From positions 1 through 40,550 of the IMG/VR virus record IMGVR_UViG_3300037083_000014: a stretch of DNA of 40,550 nucleotides. One strand, 5' to 3'. Below, piece after piece: positions 15,799-25,789 of this stretch; positions within the stretch are counted from its first letter, which is position 1, and the number at the start of each line of letters is the position of its first letter. The translations under genes and the position numbers were made by a program. This DNA is from a virus. Under the pieces are notes generated by a model. The model ran no database searches. It saw nothing but the letters and a program-made list of their open reading frames with translations, and was not told the DNA's origin.

Positions 15799-18677
15799 TG
15801 AAACGCATACTTTTGACCCTGATGCTCGTCCTCTCCTTCTCGGCACTGGCGCAGAGGCCCGCGCTCGTCTCACCGGTGATCCGATTCTCTGACTCTAACG
15901 GGAAACCCTTACAGGGTGGCTTTCTTTATAGCTATGCTGCGGGGACGACGACGCCTCTGCAAACCTATAAGGACTCTACCAGTGGCACTCTCAACACGAA
16001 TCCCGTGGTGCTTGATTCGACAGGCAGTGCCACTGTCTTCCTTGGCGCGAACGTTTACAAGCTGGTCCTCCAGAACTCTTCTCATGTCCAGCAATGGAGT
16101 GCCGACAATATCGCGCAGGGCATGTTTCAGTCCTCATATGTGCAAAGCGTTTTCGGGCGCACGGGAGTAGTGACGGCGCAGACAGGTGACTATAGCTGCT
16201 CAATGATTACCGGGGCCATCTGTTCTATTCCGAATCTCTACAATCAGACGGTTCAAGTTTCAGGTACCTCGGCAACTCAGCGGCCTATTCTAAATTTCCT
16301 CCCCGGAGTAATTGGGTCGATCTTCACATTCAGCGCATCGGGCGGCACGAGCTATTCCACGGGCCCTACTGTGACCTTCACGGGAGGGGGATGCACCTCT
16401 GAGCCGACCGGAGGGGTTTCTGTTTCAGGAGGTGCTGTCACCAATCCGGTCATTACATTTGCTGGGTCTGGATGTACCACTCCTCCAACTCCCGGTTTCT
16501 CAGGAGGCGGAGGAATGGGAGCCACCGGTTCGACGACTCTCACTCCGACCGGCATCACCTGTGTAGACGATCCCAGCCATACCTCGACGGACTGCACTTT
16601 TGCATTTGGGACTGGCAGTGGAGGTGGAGGAGGTTCATGCACCCTCACTAATAAGACATCGACGAGCACCCTGGGGACGACCTATCAAAATACGACCACC
16701 GGGATTATGTATCTCAGCGGAGCCGGGCAAACCTTTGGATCATCTGTGGGAGAGCTTTATGTTGCTGAGGGGCTATCGAGTCCCACAGTGAAAGTCTTCG
16801 ATACTTCGCCTACAGCGACGGTGGATGGAGGTGCAGCAGGATTTTTCGCGGCGATCTTGCCCGGATACTACTATTCCGTGGTGGGGAGTGCTGCGGTAAA
16901 CGATACGACCCCAAAATACTGGGTAGAAGTAACGGGCTGCGGTGGTGGGAGTAGTGGAGCTACTTTCACTCCGACCGGCATCCAGTACGCCACTTCACCC
17001 ACTGCCGCCACCGTCGCCACAGCCTCACAGATGTTCGCCGCCTTTGGAGTGCAGAGTGCAAACTGCTTCTTCGCTGGGCCTACATCAGGGAGTGCCGCGA
17101 TACCGACATGCAGGGCGATTGTGCCGCTTGATCTGGGGACAGGAACGGCATCGTCGAGCACATTCCTTCGCGGCGATTTGACGTGGGCTGTGCCTAGTGG
17201 CTCCGGAACCGTCAGTCCCGGCAGCGGCTATGCTCTCCCCGCCTACCCTTCCGGAACCTCGACCACGGTGGGGCCGACAAATATCACAACGGACTCTTCG
17301 GGGAATAATCTATCAGTGCCGGGTACGGCCACCTCAGCAGTCTCTGTCACAGTAGGCACTTGCCCTCTGAGTGGTAGCGGCACCGGCCTTGGTTGCGATG
17401 AATATTCCCTTGCCACACTGCCATCGGCGGGAATCTCTGGGTTTACCACCGTTGCATCTGATGGGTCAGGAATGGCTCAAGCTATCGGGGCAACAACATT
17501 TAGCCATTTCTGCACAGCGGCGAATTACTCCTCGCTTTGCCCCGGTTCTGGCGCGACTCTACAGGTCAACAGCGTCAATAATTCCAGCCAAGCGTTGCTG
17601 AATGACGAGACCTCGACGACGAACGCCACAGGTCTGACTGTCACACCCTCGAATCCCTCCGGCGGAATTGTGAAGCATGAGATTACGGGAACTGTAAATC
17701 TCGGCAACATGGCGCAGCTCTTCGTGGATAACCCGCAGACCTCGACCTACAACGCGGTCACGGCTGACCTGCTGGGGTGCAAGACCATCACGATAGCCTC
17801 TGGTACATTCACGATTGGGTTATTGGCTACAGTGCCCGCGTCCGGCCAATGCCTCCAGGTCATCAACTATGGCACTGGAACGATCACAGTGAGTCCGAAC
17901 GGCCACAACCTCAACGGCTCTTCGTCCAGCGCGACAATCCCTCCTGGATCGGCTTCGGCGGCGACGGGTGGCTACTTCCACAGCGACGGAACGAATTATG
18001 AAGGCGTGTGGAGCGGTACTAATTCAGGCGTTACAGCAGTTTCGATTGTTTCGGCAAATGGCGTATCGGGCACCTCATCTGGTGGCACTACACCCGCGCT
18101 TACGATTGCGCTGGGCGCGATTACCCCAACAACGGTGGTGGCCTCAACATCAGTCACGTCTCCTTCCGTAATCGCGACCACCAGCTCCAGCGTCAACACT
18201 GGCTCCGCAAATAATGGCTTCATCACCACGGCCAAGATTGCCCAGAACAACACATCCGTGCTGGGATGGGAGAACTCGGCCACGGATGCAACAGGTTCGC
18301 TGGACACGGGCCTTTCACGCGATGCGGCGGGTGTGGTGGATGTGGGCAATGGGACTGCTGGGAATACGAGCGGCACACTCCAATTAGGTCAATTGAACGT
18401 GGGTGTGACGACCTCTGGCGTGCCTGTAGCCGGGACTTGCGGAGGGGGTACCGTACACTCTGGCAGCAACAACAATGCCTTTTCCGTGACGGGAATCACT
18501 GCTACTACTAGCTGCACAGTCACATTCTCTAAAAATCTCTCGCAAGGTCTTTGCGTGGCAAATGCATTGAGCGGCGGAGTTCCTATTGCAATCTCAGCCG
18601 CAACTCTCGGTTCTTCCTATGTGATCTTCACGACGGCAGCAGCGATGACAGGAAGCATCACGGCGATATGTTTTTAG
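15795..18677 (+). CDS. Large tail fibre protein with Sec signal peptide
   Basis: A 960-residue protein. Residues 1-20 form a classical Sec signal (MMKR, hydrophobic LLTLMLVLSFSALA, then Q). Residues 25-110 form the fibre-anchoring type domain ('RFSDSNGKPLQGGFLYSYAA', 'TYKDSTSGTLNTNPVVLDST', 'YKLVLQNSSHVQQWSADNIA') used to attach many fibres/spikes to the tail. 'FGRTGVVTAQTGDYS' at about 120 is the usual fibre linker. The rest is Gly/Ser/Thr-rich repetitive beta shaft with 'GGGGG' hinges and 'PTGITC/PTGIQY' repeats. It is presumed a receptor-binding fibre. A signal peptide on a virion fibre is odd; see findings. The start overlaps the previous stop. Confidence 0.8.
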   Translation: MMKRILLTLMLVLSFSALAQRPALVSPVIRFSDSNGKPLQGGFLYSYAAGTTTPLQTYKDSTSGTLNTNPVVLDSTGSATVFLGANVYKLVLQNSSHVQQWSADNIAQGMFQSSYVQSVFGRTGVVTAQTGDYSCSMITGAICSIPNLYNQTVQVSGTSATQRPILNFLPGVIGSIFTFSASGGTSYSTGPTVTFTGGGCTSEPTGGVSVSGGAVTNPVITFAGSGCTTPPTPGFSGGGGMGATGSTTLTPTGITCVDDPSHTSTDCTFAFGTGSGGGGGSCTLTNKTSTSTLGTTYQNTTTGIMYLSGAGQTFGSSVGELYVAEGLSSPTVKVFDTSPTATVDGGAAGFFAAILPGYYYSVVGSAAVNDTTPKYWVEVTGCGGGSSGATFTPTGIQYATSPTAATVATASQMFAAFGVQSANCFFAGPTSGSAAIPTCRAIVPLDLGTGTASSSTFLRGDLTWAVPSGSGTVSPGSGYALPAYPSGTSTTVGPTNITTDSSGNNLSVPGTATSAVSVTVGTCPLSGSGTGLGCDEYSLATLPSAGISGFTTVASDGSGMAQAIGATTFSHFCTAANYSSLCPGSGATLQVNSVNNSSQALLNDETSTTNATGLTVTPSNPSGGIVKHEITGTVNLGNMAQLFVDNPQTSTYNAVTADLLGCKTITIASGTFTIGLLATVPASGQCLQVINYGTGTITVSPNGHNLNGSSSSATIPPGSASAATGGYFHSDGTNYEGVWSGTNSGVTAVSIVSANGVSGTSSGGTTPALTIALGAITPTTVVASTSVTSPSVIATTSSSVNTGSANNGFITTAKIAQNNTSVLGWENSATDATGSLDTGLSRDAAGVVDVGNGTAGNTSGTLQLGQLNVGVTTSGVPVAGTCGGGTVHSGSNNNAFSVTGITATTSCTVTFSKNLSQGLCVANALSGGVPIAISAATLGSSYVIFTTAAAMTGSITAICF

Positions 18678-18706
18678 CTATACGCTGGTGAACTAAGGAG
18701 CGCACT

Positions 18707-19660
18707 ATGAATCTAAAACGATGGAGAAAACTGCTATATCTGCTTCTCATCCCTGCGGCACTGGCGGCGCAGACAAACGTAAACTCAACCTACCTCTCTT
18801 CTCCTCTGACGGCGACGAGTCAAACCAGTGCGCCAATCAATCTATCCAATCGTAGTTGGAGCGCGGGTACGATTCAACTTACCGGAGTTAGCCTTACCAC
18901 GGCGACCTTCGGAGTGCTCGGCAGTTCCGATCCAGCTTGCGGTTCAACTACTTTCCAACCCATCGCCATCAACCTGTTCTCCACACCGGGGACAGTGGCG
19001 ACTACGATGACCGCGACCGCGACTGCGCTCTATCAGGTAAATCTCGCGGGGCTTTACTGTATCGAATATCAAACATCGGGCACCTTCACTGCAACCAGCA
19101 TCACCCTGCTCCTCACCGCTTCGCCCAATGCCATTGTTGGGCGGAGTGGTGGGGGCAGCGGCTCAGCTGTGACCGCAGTTTCAATTGTGACGGCCAATGG
19201 ATTCTCAGGAACCTCCTCTGGTGGGACTACGCCTGCGCTGACTATCAACGCGCTCACCTCCAGTCAAGTCACCACGGCCCTCGGCTTCAATCCGGGCGCA
19301 CAGCCGAATGTGGTGACCACGAGTACCTTCACATTCAGCGGAGCAGCGGGGTTCTACGACAACGAGAACTCCACGGCTGGGACGGCTGTCACAGGGACGC
19401 TTCCTACAGCTTCCGTCTCGCCGGTCGTCCTACAGTACTGCTTCGACAATGCTAACAATGGCAGCGCGGCAAACACGGGTGTACTGACGTTCCAGACCTC
19501 GGCGACGGGGCAATACATCATCTTCACGGACGGGACACTCTCGGCTAGCGGCGGCTACGTCTCATCGGGCGGCGCAGCGCGGGATGCTGGGTGTGTGCGG
19601 GCGGTGGATTCGACGCATTGGATGTTCTACACCAACACTGGCACATGGACGAAGCACTAA
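18707..19660 (+). CDS. Tail fibre-like protein with Sec signal peptide
   Basis: A 317-residue beta-rich protein. The N terminus MNLKRWRKLLYLLLIPAALAA-Q is a strong Sec signal peptide. Then come Thr/Ser/Ala-rich strands and a segment 'VTAVSIVTANGFSGTSSGGT' that is closely similar to one in the upstream 960-residue fibre, showing common ancestry or modular exchange. The C terminus 'GQYIIFTDGTLSASGGYVSSGG' through 'DSTHWMFYTNTGTWTK' resembles fibre tips. AAGGAG precedes ATG 18707. Likely a secondary fibre or a fibre-tip/adhesin. Confidence 0.65.
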   Translation: MNLKRWRKLLYLLLIPAALAAQTNVNSTYLSSPLTATSQTSAPINLSNRSWSAGTIQLTGVSLTTATFGVLGSSDPACGSTTFQPIAINLFSTPGTVATTMTATATALYQVNLAGLYCIEYQTSGTFTATSITLLLTASPNAIVGRSGGGSGSAVTAVSIVTANGFSGTSSGGTTPALTINALTSSQVTTALGFNPGAQPNVVTTSTFTFSGAAGFYDNENSTAGTAVTGTLPTASVSPVVLQYCFDNANNGSAANTGVLTFQTSATGQYIIFTDGTLSASGGYVSSGGAARDAGCVRAVDSTHWMFYTNTGTWTKH

Positions 19661-19672
19661 GGGAGACGACTG

Positions 19673-20461
19673 ATGAAACTACAACGCCTATTGATCTGCG
19701 CGGCTCTACTTGCCACCTCCTGCACGGAAGTCGCGCATGGGCCAGCGCAGATCAGCCTACCGATTCTGGCGTCGTCGGGCGGAACCCCCAGTGTTACTCC
19801 CCCGGCGTTGATTGCGGGCTCCTATACCGGAGAGGTGATAGCTGTCTCTTCGACAACGTGGTCTCACGCCCTGATCGCGACGGTAAACAGCGGGGATTTG
19901 CTAACTGTAGCGAGCGGAACGAATAATGGAGGGACGACTTCGATCACGGCCCAGACCGGAAGTGGATGCCCAACCGCCTATACCTCGTGGGTGGCAGGGC
20001 CAGTAACAAATAGTTACAGCAATTACAACCTTCAGGTGTATCACGCATCGGCGGCTGGTACCGGGGCTTGCACGGTTACATTCACGTCCACGGTGACACA
20101 AACCAATCCATCGGCAAGCTCTGTTGAATTTGGCCCGGTGGCAGGGCTTGATGGGACAGAAGTTGGAGTAGCCTGTGGCAGCTTCGCTTCGCCCTGCACC
20201 GTGACTTCGGGCAGCGCGACCACCCATGCGAACGATTGCGTATTGGTTTCCTCATGGAACTCAGACGACGCAACCACTTACGTCCCCACGACAGGCTCGG
20301 TACCAGCCAGCGGATCATGGAGCAGCAACCTTCTCACATCAGGGAACTACCCGAATTTCAACGAGGTGTGCAGCGTCAGTTCGGGCGTGACGCCTTCGCT
20401 GGTGGCGACGATGAGTTCAGCGGTATCCGTCGCTCAGGACATGCTTGTGATGCACAACTAG
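19673..20461 (+). CDS. Tail-associated protein with lipoprotein-like signal
   Basis: A 262-residue protein whose N terminus 'MKLQRLLICAALLATSCTEV' ends in an acceptable lipobox (A-T-S-C), suggesting export and possible lipidation; a plain Sec signal is the alternative. The mature part is Ser/Thr/Gly-rich beta structure with paired cysteines ('GVACGSFASPCTV', 'HANDCV', 'NEVCSV'), consistent with disulfides formed outside the cytoplasm. It sits between two fibre genes. Function unknown; possibly an adhesin, or a lipoprotein altering the infected cell's surface (superinfection exclusion). GGGAGA precedes the ATG. Confidence 0.6.
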   Translation: MKLQRLLICAALLATSCTEVAHGPAQISLPILASSGGTPSVTPPALIAGSYTGEVIAVSSTTWSHALIATVNSGDLLTVASGTNNGGTTSITAQTGSGCPTAYTSWVAGPVTNSYSNYNLQVYHASAAGTGACTVTFTSTVTQTNPSASSVEFGPVAGLDGTEVGVACGSFASPCTVTSGSATTHANDCVLVSSWNSDDATTYVPTTGSVPASGSWSSNLLTSGNYPNFNEVCSVSSGVTPSLVATMSSAVSVAQDMLVMHN

Positions 20462-20468
20462 GAGAGCC

Positions 20469-23400
20469 ATGATGAAGATTCGACACATCGCGGCGCTCTG
20501 TCTACTTTCCTCCATTTTCTCGACAGGTCACGCACAGACGAGCATTGCAATCCCCGCTGCCTCCGGTGGTGGGATCAAGCATGTGCTTCCGCAGCGGTTC
20601 GGCATCAATCTGGACTCGCAGAACGGTGCTGCCAACAGTCAGATGATGGCGAACCTGATTGCTGGGAACGGCGCCACCTTCGCGCCTCAGATTTGGAACC
20701 AGGGTTCAATCTGCGCGGCCAGCGGCGCAACGACAACCGTGTGGCCGGACAATGTTACGTTTGGAGCGCAGCCTGCAAACTTTTGGCAGGGCGCGACGTA
20801 TCAGGTTTACAGCGGAGCCAATATTGGAGCGACCGGCACGATCACTTCGAATACGATGGCGAACGGATCGACGACTGGTGCGCTCTACACGCTCTCCGCG
20901 GCCCTCAGTTCGCCGTGCGCGGCCAATGACATTCTAATCCTGCGGTGCCGGACGGCGAACAGCACATGCGCCGGTGGGCTGACTCCGGCGCACGTCTCCG
21001 GATTCGGTGCGTTGTCGCTTTACTTCACTGGAGCAGGTGCCGCAACCTTTGAAACTTCCGATCTTTCGCCCTCGTCTGCATCTACGCAAGCCCTGCAACT
21101 GTATGCGCCGGTCTATAGCTCGGACGAGTTCTCGAATGATAATGCAGCCATCAACCCCGGATTCGATGGTGCAATCGGGCCGTTATGGACGGGCAACTGG
21201 CTGAACATGAACGGCACCTATACGCTGACCTTCCGGGCAAAAGCATCGTCTGCCGGCACGGGTACGCCGACCATCCGCTACAAGGTTTCTCGGACTGGAG
21301 GGGGTACGGTTTGGCTCAACAGCTTTGTGACCCCGACTGTCAATTCAACACCCGGCGCAGGATGGACGAACTATTCCTTTTCGTTCTCCGCCAGCGAGAC
21401 GGGGGCGCAACCTGTCCAGCCCGTCATCGTACAGGTGTTGGGCACTGGTGGAACGATTCTCGTACAGGACGTGGCCCTTACGGAAGCTCAGACTGCCACC
21501 GGGAACGATACGGCCTTCCGCGATGCGGTCTTCCTCTACCTGCAAGCGCACAAGCCGGGCACCCTACGCTTTATGAATGGCGCGATCGCGGGGTGTACAC
21601 TCGACGCCCTCATTGCGACTTCGCCGCTATCCTGCGGCAACACCATCTTCGCTCAATACGGCTATGTGAATGCCTGGAACCTGAACCAGTTTCTCTACCT
21701 CGCCGCGAAGGTCGGGGCAAACCCATGGTTCACGATGAGTCCGTTTGCGACTCCGGCGGACTGGGCGAATGCAGCGGCTTACTTCAACGCGCCATGCTCC
21801 AGCGGCAACAGCTACGCTACCATCCGCTGCAACTTCCTCGCGGGGACGCCTTACGCAGGGGAGACGTGGGTGCAGGTATTCAATAGCGTTGCACCGAGCG
21901 GCGTCGGTAATATCTATCTCGAAAACGGCAATGAGGTTTGGAACGTATACGGGCAGACGGTGTTCTGGAACAACTCGACGAGCTACGGTCTGTTGGTGGG
22001 GGCCGATAACGCCGCGCTCAAAACATCGGCCTACTACTCCTCGCAGATTCATCAGGTCGCGTCAGGCTTCGTCGGATCACCGAGCGGCCCTTATAGCTGG
22101 GCCTATGCTGTAATGACTGCTGCTTGCGGGATCACGAATGGCTGTCCGGACTTCATCGACGGCGCACCCTATGTCTTCAACTGGGCGACCGATATGAGTA
22201 CGCCGAATGTCTGGACTTCGATGTTTGCCGAGCCGGTGAACTTGAACTCCACGAGCGGCGGGAACGTGAATCAGATGCAGGTGGAGGCTGCTGCCTTCGG
22301 CGCGAATACCGCGATCTACGAGACGAACCTTGGGACGGGAACCGGCATCACCGGCGACACGCAAAGCCAAATCAACGGGATTGTTGCGGGCGTGGGTTCG
22401 GGACTCGACGCTACGCTGAATATGCTGCTGGGGGCGAGGGACGTGGGGATTGGAGTGCAAAACTTCTTCTCCCTGCCGGAGATTGCAAACGAGTGGTCGG
22501 ACTGCACCTCGATCACCTCGAACTCCTGTGCAGCGAACAGTGCTCTCTTCGCCCCGCTGTGGGGCGGCAACCGCTACATGCCGGGGCCGGAAGCGTCGGG
22601 CATCATGGATCGGCCGTCAGGTCTGATGCTGCAAGGGATCAACCAGGCGATTGGAACCAAGCTGAACCTGCTGAACACGGTGCAGACCGGGACACCGACG
22701 TACAGTCAGGCTGCGGCACAGCCGTTGCCCACTTACGTCTATCCCTTCACGGGCAATCTGAACTCAACGACGACGGTTTCCTCGGTGTCCAACTTCGGCG
22801 GATTGATCGTGGGCGGGGTCATCACCGGTACCGGAATCCCCACCGGCGACACGATTGCATCGCTGAACTCCGGAGCGGGCACGCTTACCCTTGCGGTGGC
22901 GGCTACGGCGACGGCTACGGGCGTCAATCTGACTTCGGCCTTCATGACCATTGCGGCGAACTCAACGGTACCCTATGTGCAGGCATTCGGGTTCGGGGAT
23001 GGGCTGGGGAATTACTCAGTCATCGCCTACAACCTCGATAGCGTGAGCAGCCATGCGATCACCTTCACAGGCTCCGGCGCGCCGACCGGCTCCTGCACCA
23101 AGACCGTCTTCACAAGCACGAACATCACGGACAATAACGAAACCACATGGCTGGGCGGCACGCCGGTGGTGAGCTATCCGTCCCCTGGATCCTACCCCAA
23201 CTGCTATACCGGCGACACGCTGCCGCCGTACTCGATGACGACCTATGTCTATGCGCCAGGGGCGGTGACGGCCTACCCTCCGACCTTCTCTCCGCCAGCG
23301 GGAAGCTACACAGGGACGCAGACGGTGACACTGGCGACGGCCACTGGTGGATGCACCGCGGATATTGTCTGGAACACGACGAACGCGCAGAGCGGTGGGA

Positions 23401-25358
23401 ACCTCACCGGGACGAGTTCGACCAATCCGATCACCGTGTCCGCGACCGAGACGATCTACGCCCAAGTGCAGGGCTGTGGGGGGTATCTGAACTCGTCCAT
23501 CAGCTCTGCGGCCTACACGATCTCAACCGGCGCGCAGACATGGTATGTTCGCACCGACGGTGGCTCGATCTACGACGCCAACCAACCATCTGGCCAGTGC
23601 GACGGCAAGGGTGATGCAGCCTATCCTGGCACCGGCGTGAACCAGCATTGCGCGGTGAATGACTTCCGCTATCTTTGGGACGATCAGAGCGGCGTTTCGG
23701 GAGCAAGCTATCTCTGGCAGCCAGCGGGCGGCGATACCATCATTATTCGTGGGTGCGCCCACAATGCGCATCAGACGGAGAACTATTCCCCGGACTGTAG
23801 GATCGGGTGGGACACACCGACCGGCACACCGTACACTTGGGCAATAGGCCGCTCGAACGGTGGAGCACACATGCCACCGATCCCCAACGGCACCTCTGGA
23901 CAACACACGGTCATCGAGGGCGGAAACTTCGCATCGTGCGCTGCAAAGTCGAGTGCGGCAGTCCTCTTTGGGGGTTTCGGAGTTTCGTGGGAAGTAGACT
24001 TGACCGGATCGCCGTATGTTGATCTCAACTGTCTCAACATCACATCTCACACTCAGGCAGTCAGTGGCACAAACGGCATCTGCATCACGCATGGGACTGG
24101 TTATGGGGTTCCATGTAACACCACGGTAGGCTCAAGCCTGAGCGACTATGACGGCGATGGCATCGAGACCACCAACACTACCGGGCCTGTCAACATGACG
24201 AACGTGTGGCTTGATGGGCACTCCTCATCTGGAATACATGGGCCAATCGGCGGGATCATCACGCTGAACCACGTTTACTTTCAGTTCAACGGATTCGCCG
24301 GGTGGAACTTCGATGATGGCTCGGCCACCCCTGATGGATCAGGCGCGCAGTTGTTACAGTCCTACGTGACCATGCTGGGAAATGGCTGCAACCAGGAATG
24401 GCCTATCGTCGATGCTTACCCAGGTCAGCTCTGCTTCGACCTCAACGACGGAGGATTTGGCGATTCGTGGAGCGGACAGCAGACCAATCTCGGCACACTT
24501 ACCTGCGACCACTGCACCGTCCTCTACAACACGAAGGACGGAATGATCGGGCCACACACTTTCCTCGCCAACATGTCACTTACAAATTCGACGTGGCAGG
24601 GAAACATGGGTCAGGTGTGGAAGTGGAACTCTCAGACGGGGGCAGTAGAAACGGCGACTAACAACGTCATCAACGGCAACTGCAACCGCATGTCTCAGCC
24701 GATCACTGGATGGCCTTCCGGCTTCAACACTCCCCTGAGTCTCTACTGTCGTGCTTCTGCGGACGTAATCAGCGTCTCCGGTGCGCCATCCAGTGTGATG
24801 CTGTTTGCCAATAACACAATCACTACTTACCAGAATACGATCTGGGATTTCAATTGCGTCACAGTCAACGGATGCACTACGGCGCAGTACATCACCAAGA
24901 ACAACCTGATCTGGGGGGATACAGTCGCAACCAATTACTACCCCGGCGCGAACGGCAACGCCCCAGGCGTCTACTACATCTCAGACTCGTCCGATATGGT
25001 GACGGCCAGTTACAACCTTGAGTTCGGAGTGCGCGATGGGACGTGTTACGGAGGAGGCGTCGGGACGAATGGCGTTTGCGCCGACCCACTGCTCACCGGA
25101 GAGCCAGCTCAGGGCAGCGTTCCTCCTGAGACCTCGATGGACGTGTTCTCGGCTGTGGGGACGGGCTTCTATCCGACCTCCAGCAGCCCCGCCAAGCTCG
25201 CCGGGACGACCTACACGGGCTTGCCGAGCACCGACTTCTACAACACGGCCACCACCAGCCCTCCGGTCATTGGGGCCGTGAATGCAATGGCGGCGGCGGG
25301 ATTCAGCACGATCACCTCTGGACATACAATCAAATCGGGCCACATCATCACGCAGTAG
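20469..25358 (+). CDS. Giant tailspike: glycoside hydrolase, chitobiase-like and beta-helix modules, with Sec signal
   Basis: A 1629-residue protein. Residues 1-22 are a Sec signal ending 'STGHA'. Residues about 200-340 form a carbohydrate-binding-like beta domain. Residues about 345-740 look like a TIM-barrel glycoside hydrolase: 'IYLENGNEVWN' (481-491), with Glu489 after Asn as acid/base, and 'AIYETNLG' (615-622), with Glu618 as the likely nucleophile. This matches clan-A hydrolases whose motifs read 'E.sNEvWN' and 'YEgG'. Residues about 937-1019 resemble a chitobiase C-terminal Ig-like domain ('PTFSPPAGSYTGTQTVTLAT'). Residues about 1024-1600 ('WYVRTDGGS' onward) look like a right-handed parallel beta-helix as in depolymerase tailspikes. 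It probably degrades capsule or exopolysaccharide. Many cysteines suggest disulfides. Confidence 0.8.
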   Translation: MMKIRHIAALCLLSSIFSTGHAQTSIAIPAASGGGIKHVLPQRFGINLDSQNGAANSQMMANLIAGNGATFAPQIWNQGSICAASGATTTVWPDNVTFGAQPANFWQGATYQVYSGANIGATGTITSNTMANGSTTGALYTLSAALSSPCAANDILILRCRTANSTCAGGLTPAHVSGFGALSLYFTGAGAATFETSDLSPSSASTQALQLYAPVYSSDEFSNDNAAINPGFDGAIGPLWTGNWLNMNGTYTLTFRAKASSAGTGTPTIRYKVSRTGGGTVWLNSFVTPTVNSTPGAGWTNYSFSFSASETGAQPVQPVIVQVLGTGGTILVQDVALTEAQTATGNDTAFRDAVFLYLQAHKPGTLRFMNGAIAGCTLDALIATSPLSCGNTIFAQYGYVNAWNLNQFLYLAAKVGANPWFTMSPFATPADWANAAAYFNAPCSSGNSYATIRCNFLAGTPYAGETWVQVFNSVAPSGVGNIYLENGNEVWNVYGQTVFWNNSTSYGLLVGADNAALKTSAYYSSQIHQVASGFVGSPSGPYSWAYAVMTAACGITNGCPDFIDGAPYVFNWATDMSTPNVWTSMFAEPVNLNSTSGGNVNQMQVEAAAFGANTAIYETNLGTGTGITGDTQSQINGIVAGVGSGLDATLNMLLGARDVGIGVQNFFSLPEIANEWSDCTSITSNSCAANSALFAPLWGGNRYMPGPEASGIMDRPSGLMLQGINQAIGTKLNLLNTVQTGTPTYSQAAAQPLPTYVYPFTGNLNSTTTVSSVSNFGGLIVGGVITGTGIPTGDTIASLNSGAGTLTLAVAATATATGVNLTSAFMTIAANSTVPYVQAFGFGDGLGNYSVIAYNLDSVSSHAITFTGSGAPTGSCTKTVFTSTNITDNNETTWLGGTPVVSYPSPGSYPNCYTGDTLPPYSMTTYVYAPGAVTAYPPTFSPPAGSYTGTQTVTLATATGGCTADIVWNTTNAQSGGNLTGTSSTNPITVSATETIYAQVQGCGGYLNSSISSAAYTISTGAQTWYVRTDGGSIYDANQPSGQCDGKGDAAYPGTGVNQHCAVNDFRYLWDDQSGVSGASYLWQPAGGDTIIIRGCAHNAHQTENYSPDCRIGWDTPTGTPYTWAIGRSNGGAHMPPIPNGTSGQHTVIEGGNFASCAAKSSAAVLFGGFGVSWEVDLTGSPYVDLNCLNITSHTQAVSGTNGICITHGTGYGVPCNTTVGSSLSDYDGDGIETTNTTGPVNMTNVWLDGHSSSGIHGPIGGIITLNHVYFQFNGFAGWNFDDGSATPDGSGAQLLQSYVTMLGNGCNQEWPIVDAYPGQLCFDLNDGGFGDSWSGQQTNLGTLTCDHCTVLYNTKDGMIGPHTFLANMSLTNSTWQGNMGQVWKWNSQTGAVETATNNVINGNCNRMSQPITGWPSGFNTPLSLYCRASADVISVSGAPSSVMLFANNTITTYQNTIWDFNCVTVNGCTTAQYITKNNLIWGDTVATNYYPGANGNAPGVYYISDSSDMVTASYNLEFGVRDGTCYGGGVGTNGVCADPLLTGEPAQGSVPPETSMDVFSAVGTGFYPTSSSPAKLAGTTYTGLPSTDFYNTATTSPPVIGAVNAMAAAGFSTITSGHTIKSGHIITQ

Positions 25359-25429
25359 TAGAATATGGGCGGCTGGACAGTAATAGTCCACCCTTCGGGG
25401 GCCGCGAGAAGTATCTTAAGGAGAGGTAG

Positions 25430-25789
25430 GTGGAGCGTGACGAGATTGAATCTGTCGCGGAGGGCAAGGTGAAACTGGCCATCGCGGAACTCAAATCCGA
25501 AATCCTCCCCACACTCGCCAAGATCGAGGAACGTATTATCGGCATCGACGGCAATGGGACTGGCCGGATGGGTGCGATCCAAATCCTCGAAGGCAAGTGC
25601 GACAGTATCGCCGGGGATGTGGGTCTCCTGCTGGCGCGCGGGTCTGAGATCAAGGGAGCGTTGAGCGAACGCCAGAGGGATAAGGATGGGCGTTGGTGGA
25701 GGCAGCCTCTATGGACGGGGTTGGTCGCCGGATTCGCTGGCGCGTTCTTTGCTGCCCTTTTTGGGTATTTTTCGCTTCGAGGACACTGA
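25430..25789 (+). CDS. Coiled coil plus C-terminal membrane anchor; possible holin or spanin
   Basis: A 119-residue protein: charged helical N-terminal part ('VAEGKVKLAIAELKSEILPT', 'KIEERI') and one transmembrane helix near the C terminus ('LWTGLVAGFAGAFFAALFGYFSL', about 93-115). This topology resembles XhlA-like holin-associated proteins. GTG 25430 follows AAGGAGAGGTAG, the strongest ribosome site of the region, so it heads the lysis cassette. The start of the lysis enzyme gene overlaps its stop (TGATG). A holin, antiholin or inner-membrane spanin role is inferred from place and topology only. Confidence 0.6.
   Translation: MERDEIESVAEGKVKLAIAELKSEILPTLAKIEERIIGIDGNGTGRMGAIQILEGKCDSIAGDVGLLLARGSEIKGALSERQRDKDGRWWRQPLWTGLVAGFAGAFFAALFGYFSLRGH

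Noticed and set aside
22124-23041. 305-codon plus-strand frame inside the giant tailspike gene
   Set aside because: An alternative frame of a well-supported gene, with an Arg/Gly/Asp/His-rich shadow composition.
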